Shown here piece after piece: positions 54,750 to 64,000 of a DNA stretch of 64,000 bases. Origin of the DNA: Pascua guehoae (lineage: Eukaryota > Basidiomycota > Tremellomycetes > Trichosporonales > Trichosporonaceae); assembly GCA_001600415.1 (NCBI GenBank), contig BCJX01000005.1, forward strand, positions 295,150 to 359,149, read 5' to 3'. The notes under the pieces are model-generated. The model did no database searches, was not told the origin of the DNA, and worked only from the letters and a program-made list of their open reading frames with translations. The translations under genes were made by a program, and so were the position numbers. Positions within the stretch are counted from its first letter, which is position 1, and every line of letters begins with the position of its first letter.

Positions 54750-56641
54750 TTAGAGATGGTAGCGGAAGTTCTCACAGTGCTCGAGAACGACGAGACCGCG
54801 GTCGGCGCGGCGGTTCTGCACGCCGTACCAGAACTGGAGACAGAAGCAGGCGACGACGACAAAGGCGTTCAGAGCGAGCGAGAGGTAGACGCCCGCTGGA
54901 GAGATGTTAGTGACAGTGACCGCAACCGGAGGTTGTTAACAACGTACTTGGGTAACCCGAGGCCGCCTCTTTCTCCTGGAAGCTCATGGCCGCGACAATA
55001 CCACCAACACCGCCCATACCGACGATAAGAGCCGAGGCGTAGCCACGCTTAGACTGGGCACGAATCGAGGTCTGAGCCCACGAGAGGATGAGAGGGGCGT
55101 TGGCGTTGCAGCCAGAAACCGCCAGGAAGACACCGACGTAGCGTCCGGCCATAAAGCGAACAGGGAGCTGGGAGTAGAGGCATGTGCCGAGGATCATGCA
55201 GCTTGCGTTGATAGCGACAGCCGTACCGCGCATGTTCTGGAAGTGGTCGGCCATCCAAGCCGTGAAGATTGCCGGAATAGCTGCCCACACGTACGGGGGA
55301 GCGACGAGAAGGAGCGCCTTGATGTTGGTGAACCCCATCGACTCGAGAATGCGAGGGAGGAAGTACGAGAACGAGTAGATACCCAGGGTAGTCGCCATAA
55401 ACATGACACCATAGAGCCAGAGCTTGACGTCGAGGACGTAGGTGAGGAGCTTCTTCTTGGTGAGGGGGTCGTACACGGCGTCGCTGCGGTCGCGCTCGAT
55501 ACGAGTCTGGACGATTTCGCGCTCCTCAGCAGTGAGGAACTTGCATTTCTCCGGAAACTCAACCACTAAAATTGCGGCAAGGCAACCGATAATGATGGTG
55601 AGGACACCTGTGAGGATGAAGACCCAGCGCCACCCTGCCTTGCCGAGTCTCCCGTGGAGCGTTGCGAGGCCGTAGGTGAGAGTGGCGGAAAGCCCAGAGA
55701 TGGAGAGACTCGAGATGTAGAAGATGGTCATCCGGAGCGCCATCTGCTTGCGAGGGTACCAACAAGAGATGAGATAAGAGGCGCCTGCGATGTCAGAAAT
55801 GTGCGGTCTCGGCTATCTCGGCTATCTCGGCTATCTCGCTTATCTCGCTTAGCACTTCCACCCCTCCTCCAACTTCGAGTCTGTTCTGTTCTTCTTGCCT
55901 AACGTTGCCAGCGCATTCTAGGAGGACATACCCGGGAACAAAACTGCTTCAAAGCAGCCTGAGAGTCAGCTATCTGCTTTATCTGCTTGATGAGAGGCCC
56001 CTCGAGATCAATTCTACTCGAGTGCTTATAGGCGGCATCCGTCACAACCGTCTGCAACAAGAACGTACCGAGCAATACGCGAAGAGCGACGAGAGCCGAC
56101 CAGTTCTGGACGAAGCCCATGCCCAACATGACAAAGCCCCAGGCGACAACTGCCCCTGAGAGCCAGAAGCGTGCGCCAACTTTACGGAGGCCAATCTGGG
56201 ACTGTGAAAGAGAGTCAGTAAATGTACACCTCTAGCTCTTTTGATTGAGATGACGCTTACCGGGATCTCGAAGATGATGTAGGGAGGGAAGAAAGCGAGA
56301 GTGATGATCGAGTAGCGTTGGCCGATCGTGAGGCCGAGCTCTTCGTTCATGTACATGCCGTTGGCAGCACGGGCCTGGGAGAGATTGTTGCGGTCGATGA
56401 GAGAGATGCAGTACATGGCCGAGAGGATGGGGAGGAGACGCAAGTCGATTTTGCGGGTGATGCGCTTGATCACCGCGGGGTCGAAGCCATCGTCAATGTG
56501 CGCGTTGCGCTCCTCCTCGGTAACACCGACGATGTAATTGTCCTCCTTGACGGAGGCGGAGCCGGAATCGTTGCCTTCGACATGCTTGAGATCCCCCTTC
56601 TCCTTGTCGTGCTCGTACGCGACGGGCTGGGTGGCGGACAT
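54750..56641 (-). CDS. MFS transporter, allantoate permease-like (anion:cation symporter family)
   Basis: Plasma-membrane transporter of the ACS branch of the MFS (Dal5/Tna1-type; allantoate, nicotinate or other organic anions). Five exons: 56641-56261, 56201-56069, 55958-55932, 55784-54948 and 54895-54750; 507 residues. The third exon is a 27-nt microexon that completes the helix-4 signature LLGCFEAVLFPGASYLISCW. It is preceded by RKIDLRLLPILSAMYCISLI and RNNLSQARAAN, which are diagnostic of the family. Later features are WYPRKQMALRM, GLATLHGRLGKAGWRWVFIL, the central loop TAEEREIVQTRIERDRSDA, and QNRRADRG near the end. The intron before exon 4 holds a 9-bp repeat. The substrate is uncertain. 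Confidence 0.9.
55807..55851 (+). repeat. 9-bp tandem repeat in MFS intron
   Basis: Five contiguous 9-bp units (TCTCGGCTA three times, then TCTCGCTTA twice) inside the intron between the 27-nt microexon and exon 4 of the allantoate-permease-like gene. Confidence 0.92.
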
Positions 56642-59416
56642 CGAATGGTCGTGAAAGTGAAAGCAAACGGTGTGGTGTGCGGTGGGGTGTGGTGTGGTAG
56701 GTGCTGTGGCAGTGGGAGACGTCGTAGGTGGTGGGTGTGGCACTCGAGTTGAGATTGGCAGTGAATGATGCTCAGTGTCAATCTTGATCTGCTGTTTATG
56801 TACTCTTCTCACATCGGCGGCTGTCACCATGAGATCTTGTCGCCACCTCACTCCAAGACTTTGGGCAAAGCACGGACAACTGTCAGTAGTGCCCGTGGGG
56901 CACTGCGGGGCACCCCGCAGTATCCCCAATCACGCTTGGCAGGATCGCCTTGGCGGTGAGGGTGGGGAGACCTGGCGACGGCCCAGCCAGCAGAGCGACA
57001 ACCGGCGCTCGAACCTTGGATCAAAGTGTCGGCAAGTGAGTAGGCACAACCGTTCGTTACTGCCAAGCCAGGCATTGTGGGCAGCATCACCACAGTGGAG
57101 GTCATGCCAAGCCCGCGGTGAGTAGCATCGCCGTTTCCGATTCGTGTATCGCATCGCGTCTACGGCGAGGGTTTTGTCAATGTGGTAAGTGGAGTGGCTG
57201 GAACAACAGTCGAGCTCCCACTCCACATGCCTTGGTTGCCCAACCTTGGCAAAAAGCTACGCCTTCTGTTCGGGGGGGCAGCACGTGGAGACATGAGATT
57301 TAGATTTGCGGAGGCCCCGGCCTTGGCAGGAATGGAGGCTCAGGCACGCCGAGATGCACAGCAGGTCCGTGATATCATTCGCGTCCACCACAGTACTTCC
57401 CTTGATCAGCCTCGGGCTTTGATCGGGACAAGGCGCTCGAGTTGAGCGCCATCCGGGACGCGAGCCCCACAATTGCGGGCGTTTGTGCCAGTTAGCCGAT
57501 TCACTAACCGAAGATCTGGACCAGGACCGAAAGTAACCGGCCGGGTCTCGAGGATTGTTGTGTGATACCATTGGAACCAACCCTGTCAGATTCCAACTGG
57601 GCATGATGGGTGGCCTTGATGAGAATCAAGCATTGATGCGGGAACGGGGTGATAGTCTGGCCAGGATGTAACACATGGCGGGACACAACACACGCGGCGA
57701 GCGCCGTAAACAAAACAGCATGGCGGCACCGTGCATGCACACTATTGGGCATGGCAGCTCGTACAGTACATTTGATAACAAAAACACCTGGGCGCTGCAC
57801 TGCTGCCTCAGTTGAAGACTCCATGCGATGGGGGTGGTGGTGCTGACGGGCCAAGCAAAGCAAGCCGATTGCCTCCAACGTGATCGCGCATGTGGCGCCC
57901 CATGGCCTGAAAATCTCTCACATGCAAGAATGTGCCACAGCACACAAGCAACAGTTTGTTGGGCGTCAGGGAGCAGCACGTGCTTGGAACAGGACTCTCG
58001 GGCTCAGACAAGGCACATCTCGTTCAGCTCGCAGTTGATACGTCGCCAGCCAGCAGCGATGGGATGCCCCATACTACAGCCGACCGGGGAGAGGACGGAT
58101 GGCTTGGTTCCGACTTGGCGCCGACCGATTGTGGTCTTGGCAGAAGGACATGCCACCTTTGGCGAGATACGCCACGGCTGGCCCGCGGAAATGGGGGGGC
58201 AACAACGGCCTTAATGCCGCACAATCTGTGGATAATCAGATATCCGGTCTGTTTTCATTGTGCGATGTGAGATTTCGAGATGTGGCGTGGCTCGTCATGG
58301 AGTCGGGTAAACTGCAATGCTTCGAAACGACCTCCCTGTCCTCCTGTTCCGAATTGAATGCTGTTCGGTATTGAGTTCATGCAGGAACGCGTTCCGTCGA
58401 CCGCGCCCCATTGCTTTTGACTCTTTTTTTTTCTTTTCTTCATGAGTGGGAACTGAGATCTGTTGCCGAGCTGGAGACATGGCCGTGATTGAGGACTTGG
58501 ATTGTGACCAGACGGGCAGGAGGAGGGGTCTGATCCTGGTAAGGAAGGGTGGGGCGGGGAGGGGGTTACTCTGTTCATCCACCCCGTATTGTCTCCCAGG
58601 AAACAAGGACTTGTGCATTACAGTACACAGTTCGCCCAACAGAGGTCGAGCATATCGACTTTCTGGGTTACACATCATTCATTTAGGGGCTAAACGTGAA
58701 CATCCACGGCAGGCGCTAAATGGTCCACGTCCTGGCTCACGTGGCTCCAAAGGTGTGCCCAATGGCTGAGGACTGGACCTGACACTAGGCAGTTCAGTTA
58801 TAGTTCAGGTGCCCCATGTCAGGAGGGCTGCGGAACGGGATGCAGAGAACAACTGCATATTTCAATCATGATCCTCCTGGCGCTACTGAGAGGCACGCGT
58901 CTGTCGTACTGGGTTGTATTTTAATCCATTGCGACTTGAATAATCGTGTGGATCTATTTTCGTCGGTCAAATGATTCCACAAAGGTCACGGGTTTGACGT
59001 CAGGGGTTCATCATCCGGGTGCACATCGAACTCGCAAAGCTAGCTGGGGTTGTGACGTTCTCGATTAACAGTTACTCTCTGCATGGACCAACGTCTGTGT
59101 TCGTGGCCATGGTCGTGACCAGCATTACTCGATCGAACAAGGACCAAGAATAGATCTCCTCATGGCGTTGGAAGCGAGTATACACTAACCAGTCCGCAGT
59201 GGTATCCTCAGCAACTGCGCCGAGTACTCAGGAATGGGGGGGGGGTGTGTGTGATGGGGTGGGTGACTACTATCACAGAGCCTGCAGTCTACTTAAGTCT
59301 CACGGTGACTGACCGACCTCTCCCACTCGTCTCGCACCTCTTCACCACCGATTCTTCCCTACGCTCCACCACATCTCTCAGTTTACTCAGTTCAACTCCT
59401 CCACCCACAACCCACA
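56642..59416. other. Gene-free 2.8 kb
   Basis: 56642-56760 is the leader of the minus-strand transporter. From 56760 to 59240 I see no supported gene on either strand. A 9-bp-arm inverted repeat lies at 56902-56921 (ACTGCGGGG/CCCCGCAGT, 2-nt loop). 59240-59416 is a G-run plus CT-rich leader for the small gene at 59417. Confidence 0.5.
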
Positions 59417-59707
59417 ATGGACATCCAGTCGCTCGAGCAGGACGTCATGGGCGCCGCACAGGGTATGGGCGGCCAACAGGGCCAGCAAGGCATGCAGCAG
59501 GACATGTCGCAGGGCATGCAGCAAGGCCAGCAGCAGGACCAGCAGAACCAGCAACAGGGCGGCGGCGGGTTCGGAGGCATGGCCGGCAACTTTATGCAGG
59601 GTGGCTCGCAGGGCATGGAGGGCCAGGCTGTCATGGCGGCCATGCAGGGTAACGAGGGCAAGGCCATTGAAGACTTTGCCATTGGCGAGGCGGAGCAGCG
59701 CTTCTAA
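59417..59707 (+). CDS. Small Gln/Gly/Met-rich protein (96 aa)
   Basis: Single-exon gene with a CT-rich leader and a good start context (CACAATGGAC). The first 12 residues and the last 25 look ordinary (MDIQSLEQDVMGAAQ and NEGKAIEDFAIGEAEQRF). Between them is a low-complexity run of Gln, Gly and Met (QQGQQGMQQDMSQGMQQ), with no charged residues other than scattered Asp. Such composition suggests an intrinsically disordered or phase-separating protein. No family recognised. The preserved charged ends and favourable codons argue it is real. Confidence 0.65.
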   Translation: MDIQSLEQDVMGAAQGMGGQQGQQGMQQDMSQGMQQGQQQDQQNQQQGGGGFGGMAGNFMQGGSQGMEGQAVMAAMQGNEGKAIEDFAIGEAEQRF

Positions 59708-61042
59708 GTGAGTGGCGCGTGCTTGCGGAGAAGTACAAAGCAATTGCATGCTGACGGGAAGGCGAACCGAACCGCGAAGGAGACGACGAACAACTGCGCA
59801 TCGAGAACGACAAATAACGCCATACACGAATGCAAGGAGAAGTGCTCGTAGCCATATGCAAACACTGTAACTTCCTGACCACATTCACCAGTAAGGTGCC
59901 ACGAGCCGTCAGTGATGGCGGGAGGGGCAAAGACGACCCTAGAGGTGGTGACTCAAGGTGGTGAGGGCCAACCGTACAAATACTAAATGATGGGGATCCG
60001 TTAGATATTTTGGGAGTCAAGACCACCACACACCAATTGACGTGTCGTGAGGTATGTCGGGGAGCTAGGAGTCGCAGCTCGGTGTGGGCTGTTGGGTTGT
60101 CGTCCATTGCGTGAGCCAAGCCGTCGGTGAGTCTCCCTTCAGATGACAACGATCCCCGTTGCCCAACAGAAGTGTTCGTCAGGAACACAAAATCTGAGGT
60201 GGGTGCAACGCACCATGTCGCAGTCGGCCGACCGTGCCCATGCGCGCGGCAACTTGGTGTACGATTTCCAAAAGGCTGCACTATTGCATGAGCATTGAAA
60301 TGGTCGTAATGTGCTAGTGGACCAGGGAGCCTCACATGTTGAGTGGTAATGCCGCTGGACGGTCCACAGTAGAGCAAGCGATCTAGTCGTCGCCTCCAAG
60401 TACTTTCGCTCTTGTGGTACGCGCAACGACTATTGCAGGCTGGGGCTCGCTCTCAAAACAGTAGCACAACTTTTGGGCACTATATTGGGATATAGACGTC
60501 ATAAAGACGCTATTGCGACACTAGGTGACTGCTCCAAGCCAACCGTGCCAGCCAGCTCCCAATTGAAGGAACTCACGTCGCTCAGGAGACGAGAATTGAC
60601 ACGGGGACGTGTGTTTGAGGACGCACAGCCCTTGCCTTAAACCCTTTCCCGTCTCCGTCACGTAACCCGATTGGTGGTTTTGAGCACAGGTGTGCCTACG
60701 GAAACCAAACAGATCGTCCTTCGGTGGCCCGAATGGAGCAGAGGGTGACGCGCAACACCAGACGTCGCGCGTGAGAGTCGCGTCCCAGCGTCGCGTGCCC
60801 ATTGGTCAGGCGGGTGAACCGTGGTTGGTAAAGTCTAGTGCCTGTGGGCGGGACGGGGTTTGTGACGTCAGTCGCGACGTAGCACGATCCCCACAGGCCC
60901 CCAGTGCCCTCCCTCCCCATAATGCCCGACGACCACCAGGACAGGCGCGGATAGCGGTATTGAATAAAAAGCCTGGGACGGCAGTCACCCCCCTTCGCAT
61001 GCCGCCACCCTACCATCTAGAAACTTATACACCAGATCAACC
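59708..61042. other. Intergenic region, no gene seen
   Basis: 3' flank of the Gln/Gly/Met-rich gene and promoter of the coiled-coil gene. Frames present are short and compositionally random. Gene-free as far as I can tell. Confidence 0.55.
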
Positions 61043-62470
61043 ATGGGCCTGTTCAACAAGTCACCCGAGGAGAAGGAGGAGAAGCTGCTCAAGTCTGGTG
61101 AGTACGGGTGTGGCGGTGGCGTCAACACGTCCGTGCCCACTCCACGGGGTACCCCGCGTCGCGGGGGAGTCACTTTGTGTATTATTGATGAGCACCACTA
61201 ATGCGCACAGAGGCCAAGTCGGACGACAAGGTGCTCAAGCAGGCACTCAAGGACGTTGAGAGGGCCAACAAGGCCGAAATGAAGATGGCCAAGGATGCAC
61301 ACAACGCCGTCGAAGACCACCAAAAGGCCATCCGCAGGCAGGAGAAGCTTGCCAGCGATTTGTCCAAGATTCAGCATGGTGAGTGGGGGAGCGCCAAAGT
61401 TGCCACCACCTAGCCGGTACCAAGAGTGAGGAGGGCACACGCACACTACCTGCCACATGCCATTGTGCCCCACCCATCCCCAGATCAACGTCGACTGGGT
61501 GGCAAAGGCTTTGTGGCGCGAGAGGGGAGGCCCACGCGTCCCCATCCGCGTCGCCGATCTCGCAATCTAGTGTGTAATAGTGTGTAATGTGGCCCCATCG
61601 CCCGTGCCACGTGATCGATATTTCCGGTCCATGTATCCGCATCGCTCACTGTCCAGAATACGACACCGCTGTGGGGAAGACGCAGACGCTCGAGCAGGAG
61701 GCGGAGCGCAAGGATGCCGAGCACAAGCGACTCATGGCCGAGACCGTGGCCGCCAAGGAGAAACTGACTAGTCTGCAGGGCAGGGTGAGTTGACGCACTC
61801 GCTCCCATATACGCGTGTCTTTTCACGCGTCCAGTTGTTCATGTGTCTCATATACGCAACTCCGACGTGCCAATAGATGCTGACTCTTGCCCAGATCGAG
61901 GAGAACAAGGTTGAGCGCACGGCCCGCATGCAGGAGCTGGTCAGCTCATCGTCGTCGTCGGTCAGCTCGCGTGCTCAGGCCGCTGGTATTGGAGCTGGCG
62001 CCGGTGCCGTTGCAGGTGCCACGCATCCTGTAGTTGTTGAAGGCCAGCCGCTTGTTCAGGGACAGGATCCCGGCGCGGCCTCGATCAACACTGGTGTCCA
62101 GCAGATGAACCTCGGTGACTCTGCGAGCGCCTCGCCCGTCCAGTCGACACACCAGCAACCTATTGCCTCCTTGGCCCAGCCCACTGCAGGAACGCCCTCC
62201 AATGCGTTTGCAGCTCCGACCGCTGCTCCCACTGCCGGAACTCCGTCCAATGCATTCACCGGTCCTGCCGCGGCGAACAATGACACGGCCCTCGGCACCA
62301 TGCCTGGCCAGATGCCGCCGCCTCTCCCTGCCCGCAACAACACGATCGGCCATGGTACGAGCATCGGCGAGGGAGGACTCGTCACGGGTCAGCCTGTCGG
62401 CCAGCCCATCACCCAGGGCGCGTCGGGAGGCAGCCAGGCATCGTTTGCCACGGCCCAGTCGGCGTTCTGA
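61043..62470 (+). CDS. Uncharacterised coiled-coil protein with Pro/Gly/Gln-rich tail
   Basis: Four exons: 61043-61097, 61211-61378, 61657-61784 and 61877-62470, all phase-consistent with GTGAGT donors; 314 residues. It starts MGLFNKSPEEKEEKLLKSEA. An N-terminal MG raises the possibility of N-myristoylation, but the following residues are not conclusive. Residues 1-145 are highly charged heptad-like coiled coil (QALKDVERANKAEMKMAKDA; AERKDAEHKRLMAETVAAKE). A Ser run follows, then a low-complexity tail with two TAGTPSNAF repeats and Pro/Gly/Gln stretches. The architecture resembles a scaffold or membrane-trafficking adaptor; the function is unknown. Confidence 0.8.
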
Positions 62471-63444
62471 GCTGCCATCCGCCCGATTCGCATCTCGCAA
62501 TGTGTGGTCTTTGATTTTGTTGATCGAGTTGTGAGGAGAGGACGCAAGACGTGTGTTGTAGCCGAGTCTGGCGCGGAGAGTGTTTTGCCTGCGATACGGC
62601 CCCTACTGAGCGTAACGTTAATCGTACTGTACATAGTCATGCGAAACCAGCCATGTACAGACACTGGAAACGCTGGGTCCAACGTTCCCTTGGCAGTTGC
62701 ACGCGCGTACCCAGTTAGGGGCGACAAGATAGTAACAGTCATGCCTGACGAAATTCTTCAGTCACACAGGACCTTCCACATCGAGCTTCACTAATACATG
62801 AATGACCAGTGGCTGCCACTCATGTGTGGTTGGCCTAGCTGGCAGGCTTCTTGTCGCATGTCGCAATGTGTGTTCTTCGTGGTATTGCTGGAAGCGTGAA
62901 GGACACCGTGGGCCACATGGCACACGACTGGTAATTGGTAGCCTCATGGCCTCATCAGGGCGGGCGCGCGGGCGCCTCCTGTGCACGTGCAATCTGAGTA
63001 GGGTGGGCAGCATGGAGCGGTGTGGAAATATTTTGATTCCGTTGACAAACAAACATGCATTTGGTTCCGCCACAAACATGGCTGGTGGACGCGCCACCCA
63101 CCAAAAGTCATGAAACAGCCACCAATGTCGGCGCCGCTCCGTACCAGACGCGTCTGGGGTGTCATTATCGGAAGACACTCAATCGTTCGTCATTCCATCA
63201 TCTTCATTCTTCATTCTCTTCAATCACCCCTTCCCGCCGCTCATCATTCTCTCATTCTAGTTCGAGATACCCACAGCAACCATCACGGCTGCGAGACCCC
63301 TTCCCCCCCTCCCCCACCACCCAACTCATTGGCGGCCTCCGAGCATCAGCGATTCTCAACGGCCGTCATCATAACCTCTCGCCTTCCTTCCCTCTACGAA
63401 ATCCCCCTTCAACTTGACTTCCTCGTGACGGACTCATCCACGCA
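62471..63444. other. Intergenic region, no gene seen
   Basis: 3' flank of the coiled-coil gene, then from about 63175 a CT-rich promoter/leader for the gene starting at 63445. No gene supported between. Confidence 0.6.
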
Positions 63445-64000
63445 ATGACGGCTATCAATGCGCCTGGGGAGCTCCCCGATCCCAAGCACGTGGACCTCGT
63501 CGCCCGGAAGAGCATTGGACTGGATGAGATACCTGACGAAGTGAGTGCGTTCTGTCACTTGCGATACCTTCCTTCCCTGTCATTGGCTTTGAAGGCTGTG
63601 GGGTGTGGGTGTGGTAATTAAGGGACGTGGGTTGTCTCCATTCCACCAACTCTGCGCACAACTACCCCTTTCCTCGTGCACACTGAAAAGAAAGGAAGCC
63701 AAACGGGCAATCCTGGTTGGTATGACATGACGTGTAGCTGACTCAACCTTTAGCCAACGCCAGAATTCTACATTTCAATCCTTACCAAATTCCTCACCAA
63801 CAACCCGGGGGACGACAACTTCCTCCTGGAACGTCCGGACAAGAGTAACCCATCCCTCGGTGGTAATGGTTTTGGCACCATCACCTGCATGGAGGAAGGA
63901 TGCTTTGTGGACATTATCTTGACTGCCGATCCCAACATCCCTGACGGTGGCCGTAGCGTTGGACTCGGAAGCTTTTACGAGTATGGCGTCCATTGCCAGT
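63445..64000 (+). CDS. Uncharacterised gene, truncated by the window edge
   Basis: Exon 1 is 63445-63540 (MTAINAPGELPDPKHVDLVA...LDEIPDE) and exon 2 begins at 63754 after a 213-nt GTGAGT intron ending CCTTTAG. The frame stays open to the edge. Visible sequence (EFYISILTKFLTNNPGDDNF, GGNGFGTITCMEEGCFVDII, then GGRSVGLGSFYEYGV) shows a globular protein I do not recognise. The 3' end lies outside the window. Confidence 0.65.

Noticed and set aside
56902..56921. Inverted repeat as a bacterial-type terminator
   Set aside because: Nuclear fungal context and no adjacent gene end; recorded only as a hairpin-capable repeat.

Overview
The window comes from a fungal nuclear genome, most likely a GC-rich basidiomycete yeast of the Tremellomycetes (Trichosporonales is my guess). 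The evidence is a translation elongation factor 3 gene (EF-3, a fungal hallmark), a fungal-type RNA-dependent RNA polymerase, and genes dense in 35-60 nt introns with GTGAGT/GTAAGT donors and CTAAC/CTGAC branch sites. A tRNA-Gln with a short anticodon-loop intron also fits. Gene models were built by hand by joining exons at GT-AG sites that keep frame. Splice points may be off by a base or two, and starts of unknown genes are less certain. Single N bases lie at 17652, 31846, 31856 and 31873.

Layout. 1-12 kb: repeats, ribosomal protein L16 (uL13, minus), a long gene-free pyrimidine-rich stretch, a triose-phosphate/nucleotide-sugar-type transporter (plus) and an uncharacterised gene with a basic tail (10.5-11.3 kb). 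13.4-26.2 kb: an island of genes I cannot match to named orthologues, made of duplicated families in mixed orientation. Family A is F-box-like and one copy is fused to a ubiquitin-protease (USP)-like half (13.4 kb minus, 15.2 kb plus). Family B is at 16.9 and 25.3 kb, both plus. Family C is a broken copy at 19.7 kb plus and an intact copy at 22.7-24.7 kb minus. 26.8 kb: tRNA-Gln. 27.5-30.5 kb: a Cys-rich multi-exon gene, a doubtful ORF and a membrane-anchored coiled protein.

32.5-64 kb: mostly conserved genes. In order these are EF-3, pirin, a sugar-porter MFS transporter, a divergent eIF4E-family cap-binding protein with unusually long introns, a 73-aa Cys-rich peptide, the RNA-dependent RNA polymerase, an allantoate-permease-like MFS transporter, a 96-aa Gln/Gly/Met-rich protein, a coiled-coil protein, and an unknown gene cut by the right edge.

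Functional threads. L16, EF-3, the eIF4E-like protein and tRNA-Gln serve translation. The RdRP implies a (past or present) RNA-silencing pathway. The transporters and pirin are ordinary metabolic genes. The island is the most unusual part. It has a USP-like gene whose last coding exon is duplicated into two equal-length, mutually incompatible terminal exons. It also has a ~250 bp antisense fragment encoding a USP His-box segment, inserted cleanly in the broken family C copy. No viral genes, transposases or CRISPR arrays were recognised.
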